The notes beneath the pieces were generated by a model. It ran no database searches and had not been told where the DNA came from. It worked only from the letters and a program-made list of their open reading frames with translations. Shown in pieces: positions 35,051 to 48,200 of a DNA stretch of 64,000 bases; position 1 is the first letter of the stretch; every line of letters starts with the position of its first letter. Position numbers and translations under genes: made by a program. The DNA lies in assembly GCA_029215795.1 (NCBI GenBank), contig JARDYH010000002.1:61233001-61297000 (forward strand). The letters are read 5' to 3'. Origin of the DNA: Anniella stebbinsi. Taxonomy: Eukaryota; Chordata; Lepidosauria; Squamata; Anniellidae.

Positions 35051-38000
35051 GGACACTTGGGAATAGCATAATTTATGCAACAAGGGCAGTATTTTTTATT
35101 TATAAGCCTTGGTGGTTTGTTGCTACATTTTCTCCACAGGCTATTTTAAAAATGTTGAATGACTAGAACTTGTGCCTAGCAACCTATCCTTGGAGGTTGT
35201 TTTAGGTTTTCGGGTTTTATTTGTCCCCAAAGATTTAGAGATGCTGCTTTCTCTCTCACTCTGCATTGCAATAAATACTGGAAAGCAGCAAGTCTACCAG
35301 GGACAAGGCATGGCTGTGCATGAAAATCACCTTCTTCATTTGTGGTTCAGTCAATGGTTACCATCTACTGGCAGGACTGAAGAACAGCAATGGAAAACCT
35401 TTCCCACTGCTTCAGCCAATGTTACTGTGCTACATGGGGGTTGTTTGAAGGTGAAAACTAAAACCCTCTTCATGTTACTCACATGGAGGCCACTCATGCA
35501 TAGAAAGAGAAGCAGAGCGGAACTGTTGGCCTGGTCCTGGCTAAGCTAGCCCAGCCTTTACCCCAAGTTGTCTGCATGTTGAGCTTAGATGTCTGAAGAG
35601 GAAACCCTAGGTATGAGCAACTGCTATATAGCAACTGAGCTATATTTACTGTAGTCGTATGTATATGTGTGTATTGTAGGGCAGAGGGGAGAGAGAAGAA
35701 AGAAGAGAAGAAATCAGTTCTAGAGAGTGGGGGAAATGTGTCATTTTTCCTTTCCTCTCCAGAAACCTCCTGCATACCGTGTGTGTGGCGGGAGATGTGG
35801 TACCCTTACATCCAGGGCTGGCACAAGCTAATGTACCCCTTCCTCACATGGTTACTCTACTCAGGTGTAGAACACCTGAATGGCACTGGACTTAGTTTGG
35901 GTGGAGTCAAGAGTTTCCTATTGCTGCTCTGTTCTTGAGAGACAGAATAAACGTTCTTGTCTAAGAGCTTCATCACACCTAATCTCCCCCCCCCCCCCAA
36001 CCTGGTTTGCCTCCACGTTTTTTTTAAACTCTGGTCATTATCACAGGGCAGTTTTAAGCACACCCACCTCAGCTTTGCTCCACTTCTTCAGTGCTGTTTT
36101 CACATGACCTCGTTCCCCTCCTGCTGCCCACTCTCCCTGAGGTCGCAGGTTTTAGTTTCTGTTTCGATTCAACCCTGAATGGGCAAAGTCCCTTTCAGGC
36201 AAGTTCAGGCAAGTTGAACAGGCTGAGCTGAGGTATAGGAGCAAAACCAACTACATGTGATTCAAAATGCTAGATTCGAATACGAAACAGAGGGGAACCC
36301 ACAGAAGCAATTTGAGGGGGGGAAATGGTACATGTGATAAAGACCTCTGAGGCAAACGCTCATCAAGCTTATGAACCCCTTCACCTGAATAGCTGCTTTT
36401 TTGCTCCTAAGGTCCGTTGCCCTTTTACCCCACTCCACTCCACCCCTTCTCATTCTCCCTCCAGTCAGGTCCTGGCGGATGAGTACCTCAACCAAACCAC
36501 CTTTCCCCCTGGCAAAAATGGAACAAACATTTTATTCTGGCTCTTTGGGGGCATTGAGGGAGTACAATCCTGTCTCTGTAGAGATTCAGGCTTTGTATGA
36601 TTTAAAAAAAAATGCTTTGTAGCCTGGGATGCAAGGTTTGGGTTTTATATTAAGGCTTGGAGCCAGCTGCTGGGAGAGATCGCTTTTCCCTGCCAGGACC
36701 TGATGCAATCTATGGTTTACTGTGGATTTGATGCATTTAGGGAAAATAATCCAGACTTTTAGCATTCCAGGAAAGGCTGGGGAAGAGGTGGGGTATCAGC
36801 AGGACAGGCACAGTGTCATGTGAGTACTATGCTGCAAATCCACACGCCAGGCATGGCGAGAGTGCAATAAATTGCTGGTGTGATGGAGGCCTAAAAGCCT
36901 TCCATACAAGTACACAGCCACTACACTGCCCTGTCAATTACATCACATTAATTGGGTTATGAAATGAATAAACCAGCTAGTAGTATGATAAAAGGGGATT
37001 GTAGAGCTGGTTTATTATCTCTGAGCCAATAAAGGGCAAAATAAAAATTAATCAACAATATATTTATTTATTCTGCTATGCCTCGCAAGAACTTCAGTGT
37101 GCTGACACAGCTTTCCCTCACCCCAAAAATATTAAGCATGGGATGGAAGTTAACCCAGGGTCATCCTAATGCTGGGCTGGGGAACCTTAGAAAAATGGGT
37201 CATATCCAGCGCTCCTGAGTTCCCAATCTGGCCCTGTGGGGTTTCCCAGATGACCACACCACCTTCCCCTGGCTCCATTCCCTTTCCTTTGATCAACAGA
37301 ATTCCAGCTACTATTGGGGGTGGGGGTGTCAGGTAATTTTAAAAGAGTTTGGTAGAGTGCAATCCAGAGTTTTTTAGGCACTTGCCCAATATTCCCTGTA
37401 CAATAGACTTGTTTTCAGTAAAACAACATGCCCTGGAATCCATTCAGTCTATGGAAAAGCCATTCTTGTGCAAAACTTTGGTTTTCTTGGTGTACCACAC
37501 ACAACCCTGCCCTACAAAACAGAAGAAGCAGCAGCAGCGACTTCCAGAAGAGTCTGTTTTACAAATAGCATCAAACATGTGAAGAACCACAATCCATATT
37601 TATTTTGAGCCCTCTCATCCCCAAAGCTTTTCAAGGACTCTCAATAGACGAACCATTCGTCACTATTGTCTATGTCTTAAAGGAACTGGCAGCTAAAGGA
37701 GCAAAGGCAATGCCATTAGGTTTGGATTTCCCAGAAGAAACATTTCCCAGATTTACTTCAAAGGAGCTGTTCAATGTGCCTTTGAATTAACCCATGCTCT
37801 GTAAAGAATAGCAATGCTACCAGCAGCAGGGTAAACCTCCCAAAGACAGGGCTCTGCCTCATGTCAGAACAGCAGCACCTTAGGACAACGTTCCATCTTG
37901 TGCCTCCCTCCTTCGATCCACAGAAAGTGACAAGCTCCTAGGTTGTGTGAAGTTAGGCAAATTTCACTTCGAATGGAACAAAATGGGCCAGGGGATAGCA

Positions 38001-39407
38001 GTTTAGCAATAAATAAATAAATTTAAGAAAACAAACCCCAAAACATGCACTTTGCATATACAAAGGGTACCCCATTAAAGGAGGGAACCATTCCTAATAT
38101 TCTCAAAATTCAAAGTGGCAGCCAATTTTGTAACTAGTTAGGGTAATTATCTCTACCTATGAAGCGGAAAGTATGTCTGTGTCACATATGTCCAGAAATG
38201 TTTACCCACTTCCAGATGAGTTAGAAACTTGACACAGTGATAGGTCTGGCTGTACAATATACCAAAAAATATCTAAAAACAAGAATTTTGGGGATTTAGG
38301 TATTTTTAAATAATTTCATAAAAACCTAGGTTTACGGCTACAAGTCCAAGCATGCCTTGGGTGGAACTCCCAGCATGCCTTGGGCAGGAGGCGAGACTTA
38401 CTGGCCTTTGGCAGCCATTGTGAGCGCATAGGTTGGTGGCTGCTGCGTGTCTTTTACAACCCCCAACTCCTACGGTTGGTCTTGAGCAGTCAGCCCAATT
38501 CCACATAAAAGGAAACAATCCACATAAATGGGCTGCATCCATTTACAGTGCCTCCTCCCACCCTCTGCATGGTTTTAAAATGTAACTAGATACAACAGCA
38601 TGACTTTGAGGGGCTGAACATGCTTAAAGGCACTCCGTCCTGATATTGCTGTTTTCTCAGAATCTGGGGGAAGCACGTGTGTAGCCTTTGCCCTTAAGAG
38701 GGAGAGAGGAAGGGGAGGCACTCTGCGCATGCCCAGAAACAGACCCAACAAAGAGGGGGAGTGCCCAGCCCAGCTCCGGCCCTTCAGTACAGGCTCCTTA
38801 TATTGCACTTGGTGGGTGAGAAGCACAGGCCAAGGCAGTCCCAGCAGGATTGGCCGTAGCTGGGTGCATCCTGTTAAATGTACATATTATATAGTAAATT
38901 ATGCCAATAAAATATTCTGTGTTCTAGCTGCTTTCCTTTTTTCATAATAATAACTTCAGAGCACATGCATACAACAGTTCCTCATGTCCACTGAGATCCG
39001 CTTCCCCACTATATTTTATCTGGGCAATGTCGGGTCTATTTTGAAAACGTATTTTTAGGGTTGGATCTTTTTTAGCTGGTAGAAAGGGTGTTGTGTGTCC
39101 TGATTGTTTTTGAAGTTTAGATGACTGCTCCAGCCAAGGCACGATGGGAGGTGTAGGCATTTCAAGTAAAACAAAAAATGTGGTTTATAACGAAGCTTTA
39201 ATTTAAAATACAGTTCTTATTAACACAATTTTGCATTTATTCTAACAAAACAATTTACGAACTCAATCAAACTAAAAACAACCAACCAACCTAAAGATGA
39301 ATAAGTTGCAGAGAAAATTATTATTTATCAAATAAATGTCATAAACATTATTCACGGACCCAAGCAATGCCAGGTATTTGAATAATAACATTTATTTGAA
39401 TAATGTG
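35051..39407. other. Intergenic, no gene recognised
   Basis: Includes a purine-rich tract near 35680-35720, a poly-C run near 35985 and a repeated AGCATGCCTTGGG motif near 38350-38385. Longer frames such as 35172-35549 have no recognisable domain. Confidence 0.45.
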
Positions 39408-39790
39408 TCTTTGTGGCACCGTAGAGACTAACAAATGTATTCTGAAATAGGCTTTTGTGAATTACAGGGCAATTTATCAGGTGCATGGAATGTTGAGAAT
39501 TTCAGGTATATATGGTGGTGGGAGAAAGAAAATTATAAACTGTGTCAAAATTAAATGCAGAAAGTACCATCATTTTCTGCATTTAATTGTCTTATGATCT
39601 TACTGTTCACAATTCCTATTTTCCCCAACATGTACTGTGTGTGTATCTGTATATAACTCTTGATAACACTCCATGCAGTTGATGACGTGGGCTAGAGTCC
39701 ACAAAAGCTTATGCCATAATAAATTTGTTAGTCTTTACTGTGGCACAATGTTGTTGTTGCTGCAGTACACTAAAATGGCTACCCGTCTGG
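39408..39790. repeat. Amniote dispersed repeat, two head-to-head fragments
   Basis: 39408-39495 (minus) and about 39680-39790 (plus) both carry AAATTTGTTAGTCTTT-like sequence next to CACAAAAGCTTATGCC-like sequence. I recognise this combination as a repeat of reptile genomes. The short segment between includes TGTGTGTGTATCTGTATA. Confidence 0.5.
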
Positions 39791-39869
39791 AAATTATAAA
39801 TAAGAAAATCTCAGATTCTTTGGTTGTAATTTGGATTTATACATATCAAGGTGGCTATTTTTGGTGCCT

Positions 39870-40050
39870 AGTGATGTGAAGGCATAGGGGGAAAAACAGG
39901 AAAAATCGAGGGTGGGGGACCTTTTTCCAAAGACATTTTAAAAATTCCAATGGAAAAATTGGAGATGTTGTGGTACACTGAAAAGCAATTCCTATTTTTT
40001 TCTCTTTTAGAATGAGTGATATGCTTTTTAAGACAAGGTGTTACTCACTC
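39870..40050. repeat. Dispersed repeat family F, copy 1
   Basis: GATGTGAAGGCATAGGGGGA then AAGACATTTTAAAAATTCC and TTTAGAATGAGTGATATGC. Shares order and sequence with 57290-57620 and 61672-61985. Confidence 0.5.
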
Positions 40051-42479
40051 AAAATGTGTAGTATGAAGATTTTTATGTAAGACAATCTAGAACATTAGAG
40101 AATGATAAAAAAACTATGGAAGAGATACATTTTTTCAGTGTTGTTTTCTTCTTCCATGGCTTCTGGAAATTTCTCATCTCTTTTGGGAACAGAGGGTTGT
40201 ATCCAAGCTTGTGCAAGATGACTTCTAGTCATGTAACGGGACTTCCCTTTGCTCCTATCTGCCCTGCAGCCACCTATGAACCCCCAAATCTGCTCTAAAG
40301 GGTCCCCCAACCTTCTGAAGCAGATGCAGGGGAAGCAAAGGAAATATGTTCCATTAGAGATTTTCAGTCTGCCCACGGATGGCCAGCACAGGATACATCC
40401 CAATGAAAGGAATTAAAAGTGAAGTTCTCCAAGGACCGCATTAGAACCAATGCTACTTAAAAATCAAAAAAGTATCTGGAGTCAGAAATCAGCAGTGTAG
40501 TGGTAAAGGCTACAGACAGCATCAACATTTTCAGGATAATGAAAACTCAGACTCTAATGGTTCTGAAAGGATTTGTTAAAGGAGCAACAAAATGGCAGAT
40601 GCAGGCAAACATAAGGTTGGCACAAAAATCCTGACCTGGAGTGATGCCAGGTTTTTCGGGCATTGTGGAGGATGCAAAATGGGGACCAGGCTGCCAACAC
40701 AGTTGATGCTATTGCCACTTGCAGTGGCAGTGCCCAAAAAAAATTAGGAAACAAGAACGAAGCTGTCCTACAACCCTTGCTAATGGTAATGCCTACCTGT
40801 GAGAAGTTGTTGGAGAATTTCTCTCCACTCTTGAGAAATTCAAGAATTTCAAGAGGCCCCTTGTGCACAGCTCTAATTTCACACAGCATTCAATTTTATT
40901 TCCCCAAACTGGAACTTTTGGCTCCTGCAAAAACTCACTAGATTCAGCACAGCAAAGGATTTAATTAGCCTCCACAAACTTCCCTGCCCTCTCCATCTTT
41001 ACCTTCTTCCACATAACTGCAGACAACCAATTATACAAAAAAGAGGGCTAGGACTGTGTGACGTCATGATCCAGTAAGTGTTTGGGAGGCTGCATGCAGA
41101 ATTCCTGATGGCTATGCCAGCAAGCACAGGACCTTTAAGTAGATTTTAGTTTAAAACGAGCAAGAAAAAATCCTCAGCAAATTCATCTCATCAAGTTAAT
41201 TCAGGATGTGCAATTCTTCCAAACACCCCACACACCCAGGGCTTTTCTACATGAGGTTTATACCATGAGCTTATGATTTCTCACTCACAGTTGTTCAAGG
41301 ATGCTTTAGGCAATGTTAACTTCCAGTTTTGCTTCCAGTTTTTAAAAGTAATTTCATAAGGTAGTGATGGGGGGAGTTGGAGCAGGGAAAATCCAGTATT
41401 ACTTCTGAAAGCAAAAATAATGTGATTCCCCCTTGTCTAATTGCATTATTCCACTATGCTACAGTGCCACATAGAGGTTATGTAGCAGAAACTATGGAAA
41501 GGAAGAAAAGGAAAAGCTTTTTGTGAACTCCAATCTTAATCCCTCAACAAAACCAGAAGTATACAGCAAATTAACAGCGTCATGTAGAAAGCCCCAAATT
41601 CTTCTGAAGTGGCACCTCTCTGAAAGGAGTCCCTTGGCTTGGGGAATTCTCCCCCCACCCTCCATTTCCAATTTCCATTCTTCTTTTCCTCTTCTTCCCT
41701 TCCTTATCTAACCTTTCTTTCTCTTCCTTATTCCATCCAGAGCAAGTCTTGGGGAATTTTCAAGAGGGGATCAAAGTGGATAAGAAATATTCTGAACTAT
41801 ACTTGACATAGGTACAAACAAGAGGATGAGTTGTTTCTCCTCTTCACCTAACCCTTTGAGAAAGGTGGACTCACGTGGTTGCAGAGCGGAAGGGAACTGG
41901 AGCTACTTTGTCAGTTGCCATTATCCAGCAATGGAATGGCAAAGCTTTATAAAAATAGGAAATAATTTTTGGTTGGGGCAGGCAGATAAATACTACTTAC
42001 TTATACAATCCGACGAATGTCTACTGTAAGTCCTATTGTAAGTTCAATGGGGCTTAGTCCCAGGAAAGTTCACATAGGATTCCAACCCAAGTTACTTTTG
42101 TAACCTTACCCTCTGCATGTTTGCTCAGAAATAAGTCCTGAGTTGTGAGCATGGTACTGCAGATATAACGAACTGCCCACCCCATTCCGTTCCGTTGATT
42201 TAGCTATCCTTTCAATCCAATTCTATTCATGTTTTGGTGTGTGTGTGTGTTGGGGGGAGTCTTTTTGCATGGACTTTAGCTTCAGTGGTTAGGGAAGACA
42301 CTTGGTACATCCTCAGAGGTTCTTTCTCAGTAACATAATGCTAGCATTGAAAACAGACTCCTTGGCTGAATTCTGGTAAAATTAACTTATGGGGAATAGG
42401 AGACAATTAGAGTTTCCACATAACACAAAGGAAGTAGAGGAAAATAGCACCCCCTAGAAAAAAATCTATTCAGAACATC

Positions 42480-42556
42480 CTATGTAAACCGCCCAGAGAG
42501 CTTCGGCTATGGGGCGGTATACAAATGTAATAAATAAATAAATAAATAAATAAACA
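42480..42556 (+). mobile_element. LINE 3' tail with (AAAT)n
   Basis: GTAAACCGCCCAGAGAGCTT and GGGGCGGTATACAAATGTAA followed by (AAAT)n. A related tail with (AAT)n lies at 31340-31412 and others at 10840-10960 and 62125-62225. Confidence 0.6.
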
Positions 42557-42955
42557 AACATCTATTTTAATGAAGAGTTGCTAGATGACAGAAAAATGAG
42601 AAGGGATTATTGTGTGGAGGGGAACAAAAAAGCATATGATGAATAAGGTGTGATCAGTGCTTATTCTCTAAAAAGGGAATTCTGAGGCTTTAATCTGTGC
42701 ATGATATATTCCATCTCTATTTAGTGCGGAGAGGAGGAGGAAGCTGTAATTGTTCAATGGAGAGAAAAGCATTCTGCAGAAGCTCAGAGGCACTCATTAT
42801 TTCACTGACTTTTTTTGCTAACATCGGTGAAGTGTAAACAAAATCTAGTCATTGTAAATTTTCACATATATGCAAATTTGTGTCATGGCCCTATGCCTCA
42901 GTACCAAACAATGCCCTCGCTTGAAAAGGCAGCAAATTGCTAGTTATTTGATTTA

Positions 42956-42978
42956 TTGTTGTTGTTGTTGTTGTTGTA
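42956..42978 (+). repeat. (TTG)n microsatellite
   Basis: About seven TTG units. Confidence 0.9.
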
Positions 42979-43502
42979 TTTTTACTGCTAGAGATGGGGA
43001 GAAGTACTTGTGCATTTTTTGTCTCCTGCGCCAAAACAACATGGCAGGTTTGGGGTACTGTGAACCTTGACTTGGGTGAGGGGGGCAACATTTGTTGTAC
43101 CACATCATGCAGCCAAATATCCTCAAGACAAAACAAATAAACAGGTGTTTTTTATTCAACTGAGTAAGCAGCAATCAGGTGATTATTGTTAGGGACAATG
43201 CAGGATTTCTGTGTGACAGGCACAGGCAAATTTCCAGTGGCAATTCAGAAAAGCAAACATTGTATCATACCGAATAAGGAAAGGTACAAGAGCAACAAGA
43301 CAGTGTTGACTGATTTTCAAAAGCATTACACCCCTTGGTGCTGCTTTTTCAGATGCCCTTCTCCAGGTATGTTCATTTGATTTATACAACCTATTATCCC
43401 ACCTTTCTATCTTAAAGTATACTCAAGACAGCTTGCAGACCTCAAGCATTATCAACAATGTCCCTGGAATACACAGTGGTAGCAGTGATACTAGAACCAT
43501 CT

Positions 43503-43637
43503 TAGGCCCTTTCTACACCATAGGGGTGTAGAGGGAGGAAGGGAGGGCAATCCCAGAAGTACCTAATACACACCATCAGCGCACAGGGACCAGCCAGGGG
43601 CTATCCCAGGCAAAAAGCCTGGTGTGGAAAGGGCCTT
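43503..43637. mobile_element. Short MITE, relative of the 25829-26173 element
   Basis: Ends are TTAGGCCCTTTCTACACCAT and GGTGTGGAAAGGGCCTTAG, about 135 bases apart. The interior carries GGGGCTATCCCAGG. Confidence 0.55.
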
Positions 43638-43645
43638 AGAGTGGT

Positions 43646-43672
43646 GTGTTTGTGTGTGTGTGTGTGTGTGTT
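43646..43672 (+). repeat. (GT)n microsatellite
   Basis: About 12 GT units. Further GT/CA runs lie near 10738-10762, 42236-42250 and 63725-63742. Confidence 0.9.
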
Positions 43673-44223
43673 TGGTGCACCAAAATGGAAAGGGAGAAGA
43701 GCGTTTGCCATCTAACGACTGCTCTTATACATCTCTGTGTTTTTCAGTCCGATGCAATGAATACTGTCACGATTAAAATGTGAAGGAGCCAGGTTGACCA
43801 GATGGACTCCAGCAATTGCTTGCACAGCTTCGCTTTCCTCGCAGCAATCCTAATCCATCTGGAATAAAAGGAGGTGCATATGTTGTTTTGTTGCATTAGG
43901 GCCTAAGGCACAGCCAACAACACAGGTGAAGGGAGCACTCAATGGGGTGATTAATGACTGCAGAAACTCACTGGCTGAAATCCTTGCTGAGCAAACATCT
44001 GCTACTGCTTGGGGAGCTGTGAAGCAGCTACTGCTTGCTTAAACTCAGCCTTAAGGGAACACCCAATTTAGGATTTCAGCTTAAAGAGTGAGAGACAGTT
44101 TTATGATTTGGTTCAATAAAAGTATAGGGTTGGAAAGAACCTTGAAGATTATTTATTATTCATTATTAATAATATTGATATACTGCTTCTTATTTGAAAC
44201 AAAACCCTATGTGGGATTATTAT

Positions 44224-45285
44224 GGGCAGTATCCTATACTGACTGACTGCTGCAGAACTAACCACCAGCACAACAAGAAATGGCAAATTCAGAAACATCT
44301 GGAATAGAGCAGCAACTAGGGTTCTGCATCGCTTCAGATCCGAATCCCGAATCTGAAGTGAATTGGGGTGATTCAAACCACCCTAAAACAGATCGGGGAA
44401 GGTCCAAATCAATCTGAACCGAATCGGTTTGGTCCGAATCTATTCGGATCAATTCGGCAATTCAGATGCCATTTTAAGTGTTTTTCTCCATAGGGTTGCA
44501 TAGGGGGAAAGAAATGCCTATAACTTTTTTATTTTAAAGATAGAAACATGAAACTTGGGCACATTGCAGATGGCCTGGAGCTACTCACGTGTGGCAAATT
44601 TCAGACACAGAGGTGCAGGCGTTTTGTGGCAATGAATTTATGAAAAATTATCATTTTGCCCACGCGGTAGCCATTTCCGTGTTTTTCCCCATAGGATTGC
44701 ATTGGGAGGAAAGAAATGCCTATAACTTTTTTATTTTTAAAGATAGAAACATGAAACTTGGGCACTTTGCATGGACTGGATTGCCTGGAAAATTGCATAT
44801 TTAAAAATTCCTTGTGAATAAATGCCTGCAACAATGTTTCTGAAATTTGTCACACATGAGTAGCTCCAGGCCATCTGCAAGGTCCCCAACTTTCATGTTT
44901 CTATCTTTAAAAATGAAAAAGTTATAGGCGTTTATTTCTCCCAATGCAAGTCTATAGGGAAAATGAGTCCTCTGAATCTCGATGAGTCATCCAAATCTCG
45001 ATCTCACTTCGGATTCAGATCTGAAGCGAATCAGGGGAGATCCAAATCAACCCAAAGCGAATCGGGCCCGATTCAGAAGTGACAAATCAGGATCCAAAGC
45101 AAATCGGATGGTCTGTGTGCAGCCCTAGCAGCAACACTCATTTCCAGAATGGTACAGATCAGCAGAGCTCTGCTTCATTCTGGAAACAAGTGCTGATACA
45201 CATTTCCAGGTTTATTTTTGGTATAACTAGTTCTGCTCATACAAGATAATCAGTGGAGGCACAGCTGCAGTATAGGATACTGCCT
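44224..45285. mobile_element. Palindromic repeat split by hAT-like member E
   Basis: Ends GGGCAGTATCCTATACT and GTATAGGATACTGCC frame a repeat whose middle is interrupted at 44317-45127 by member E, with one GCAGCAAC on each side. An uninterrupted relative lies at 54636-54880. Confidence 0.6.
44317..45127. mobile_element. hAT-like element, diverged GATCC-family member (member E)
   Basis: The 811-base element has ends TAGGGTTCTGCATCG and GTGTGCAGCCCTA and a perfect 8-base duplication GCAGCAAC (44309-44316 and 45128-45135). Subterminal sequence is rich in diverged AATCGGATC-like pentamer motifs. The centre carries a few modules with the same core as members A and D (AAAGATAGAAACATGAAACT). It has inserted into another short palindromic element. 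Confidence 0.8.
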
Positions 45286-48200
45286 TTGTAGTCCACTTTC
45301 CTGCATGGAATAAACTCAAATTCCCTGTCAGATTAACAGCCCAAACCTATGTACATTTACTCAGTCCTAGTTGAGTTTGACAGGGTTGTGATCTCGTTCA
45401 CTTACTTGGACTTCCATAAATTACTCTTCACCACAACCAAACTTAATACTGGAGGCACATTAGAACACAGCATATGTAAAAGAAATTCCTAGCATTATAT
45501 TACATCAAAAGCAATAAGTAGATGAGGCCAGGTAAGCATCATTGCCAGAATACCTGTAAGATAAGTAAAGTATGTATGTTGAGTCTGTCCTATCACAACA
45601 CCTTAAACCAGGCATCAATAAGTGTAAACAGAGGAGTTATTGTAGACAACAAGAATTAAATACAAATGCTGAGCAAAACTAATGTCAAGGATTGATCTCT
45701 TACGCATTTGATTAGAAAGTTTTAAGCATTTTATTTCTGAAAATTCTCCTTCATATAATCAATGCTAAGCAGTACGTTTATATGCTTTTGGCCATTTGTT
45801 TTACAGCCCCAAGCTGTGTGTTTTTCAGCCACTACATTCATTTTAGATGATTGACATATACACGTGAACCTGTTCTCTTTATGAATCATGATTCTAAACA
45901 TTATCAGATATAGAGTACACTACATTTATTGTATAAGCTTCTTTAGGGATAGCAGAGTTCAGACAAATGATAGCAACCACTTGCTAACGGTAGCAAGGAA
46001 AAGTATCATCAAACACTATAAATCTTTTAGTCATTCAAACCAAAATGTACTACAGGAGCACAAACTAGCAAGTACCATTGAACGTAAAATCATTGTACCT
46101 CTGGCAGGCTAACAAATGTGATCTGTGTAAGTATAGTAGCAGCAGAAATAGTAAAGGAGAACTGGATTGACTAACAATTTCAGCCTAATGGAAAAAATTG
46201 AGGGTTATGTAACTGGTATGGGGACTCCAAGTACATTGCAAGTGGTTGCCCTTGATCACCTATGATGAGTCCCGATTATCACAAGCTATGATAAAAATGC
46301 AGAAGAAAACAGGATGATTCAATTGATTACAAGCTTAAAAAAAAAAGATGGGCATGTAGAATTAAGTAAATGAAGCTTTTCCTGGCATGGGAACAGGGTC
46401 ACCTGCTTCATTCCTGCTATAGAAGTACAGAAGCAGTATAAATTGACAACCCAGCACACAAAGAACATATTCCTCTCAAATTACCTGGGCTGCTTTCATT
46501 GCATACTTATTGCTTACCTCAGCCTTCCCCAACCTGGTGCCCTTCATATATGTTGGACTACAACTCCCATGGGCCATGCTTGCTGGGCTGGTGGGAGTTG
46601 TAGTCTATACATCCGGAGGACAAAAGGGTTGGAAAAGGCTGGCTTACCTTTTTATTCACAGCAACTTTTAGACTGTTACAAAGATATAAATTGAGAATTC
46701 TGTATGTCCACTGAAAAGAAGCACTATGCATGGAACTAGAAGGGCCGCAATCCCGATTCCAGCTCCAACTGAAGACTTGGTGCAGGCTTTAGGCAAACGA
46801 TTCCCATTGCCTGTTCCATTTCTTTAGAACTATTATTATTCAGTGCCCTATGAAAATTTTCTTGATTATGTGTCTGCTTATTTCACATTTTCAGCACAAT
46901 ACATTTATCACTTCTCAAAATGTAGCTCTCTCAAACATCACCACCAGTTATTTAAGACATTCTTCATTGTCTTGGAAACCAACTCTCTCTATAGAATGAG
47001 GGAAATCTGTCATTCTTTGCTAATATATGACAATACAAGGACAATGTTTCTTCATCTTGATTTAAAATGGGATTAGCCAGCGATACGCAAATTAGCAACA
47101 GCATTTATACATTGAGGGGAGAGAGAAGAAAACTGCATACTGTATTAGAATCCTCAAGACAAACAAGGATAAATATCTGGGCAAACGGAGAAAAAACGGA
47201 GTTAAGAAATCTGGGATGGGAATTGTCCAACCACACAGGCTAGTTAAACAAATAAAGCTTTGATAAATAGTTGGACTAGCCTGGTGCAATGTTTGGAGTT
47301 GGCAGTTTATACACAGATCTTATTGCAGAGCCAAGGGCCTACAAAAAGTCTTTGGGTAAAGTCAAGCTCAATCTTGCTAAGATCAATCCGAACATTATTT
47401 AGACACATCCTCTTTTGGTCCCATGTGCACTGAAGATGTGCAAGGTTTTGATTTTCACTGTGCACTGAACTGTTCAACAGAGGTCAGCGATCACAGCTCC
47501 CTGAAGGAAAACTGTAGATGCTCTGACAATTCTGGTGGAGTGAACCCGAGTGCTTCTGGGACCAGGAGCTTTGCCGCTTGGTAGCACCAGCAGGCAGTTG
47601 AGGAGGCCCAATGCAAGAAGGGCTGAGCGGAGACTGTTCAGTCCTTCTTGGAACCATCATAACAAAGGAAAAGCCTTGCAGTCTGTCTGAACTCTCCCAT
47701 CCCGTCCAGGTAGAAAGCAAGGATGCTAGGGGCACTGACAGATTAGGGAAGAAAACTGGCTAGGGTGAGGTACAGATACCACTTTAGAGAGAAGGGAAAA
47801 GTCCAGTTCAAGGACCACTTTTTCCCTATGCAGAAATAAGAACTGTGGTTCATGCTGAAGTGTGTATATCTCGCTTGCTCTCCAGGGAGATGTGATAACC
47901 AAGAGAAATATGACCTTCCAGGGGAGAAGCTGAAGAGAGAGCATGTAGCAAGTAGCTGTGCCAAAATGCGTTATAGAGTGCAATAAGGGCTGTGTGGTAT
48001 GGGGAGTGGGGATGGCAAGAACCTACCAAGGGCCAAGACCCCAGCAGACCCCACTGACAAGAGCTTCCTGGACTTTCTCCCCCTCTTCACCACTGCAACT
48101 AGTTTATTGACCTGCCTCTTATTCTGGCCCAACAACAGTGGTGGTGGGGAGGGGGAGGAGGAGGAGATGTCACTGCCTATTTGCTCTCTGCCTTGTCTGG

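Larger units (their letters stand above)
40051..44223. other. Intergenic, no gene recognised
   Basis: Contains the LINE tail at 42480, the TTG and GT microsatellites and the MITE at 43503-43637. The segment 40140-40400 may be a diverged dispersed repeat, but its family was not recognised. Confidence 0.45.

Noticed and set aside
35172..35549. 125-codon plus-strand frame
   Set aside because: No recognisable domain and no flanking splice or conserved signal. Such a length is expected by chance in 64 kb.
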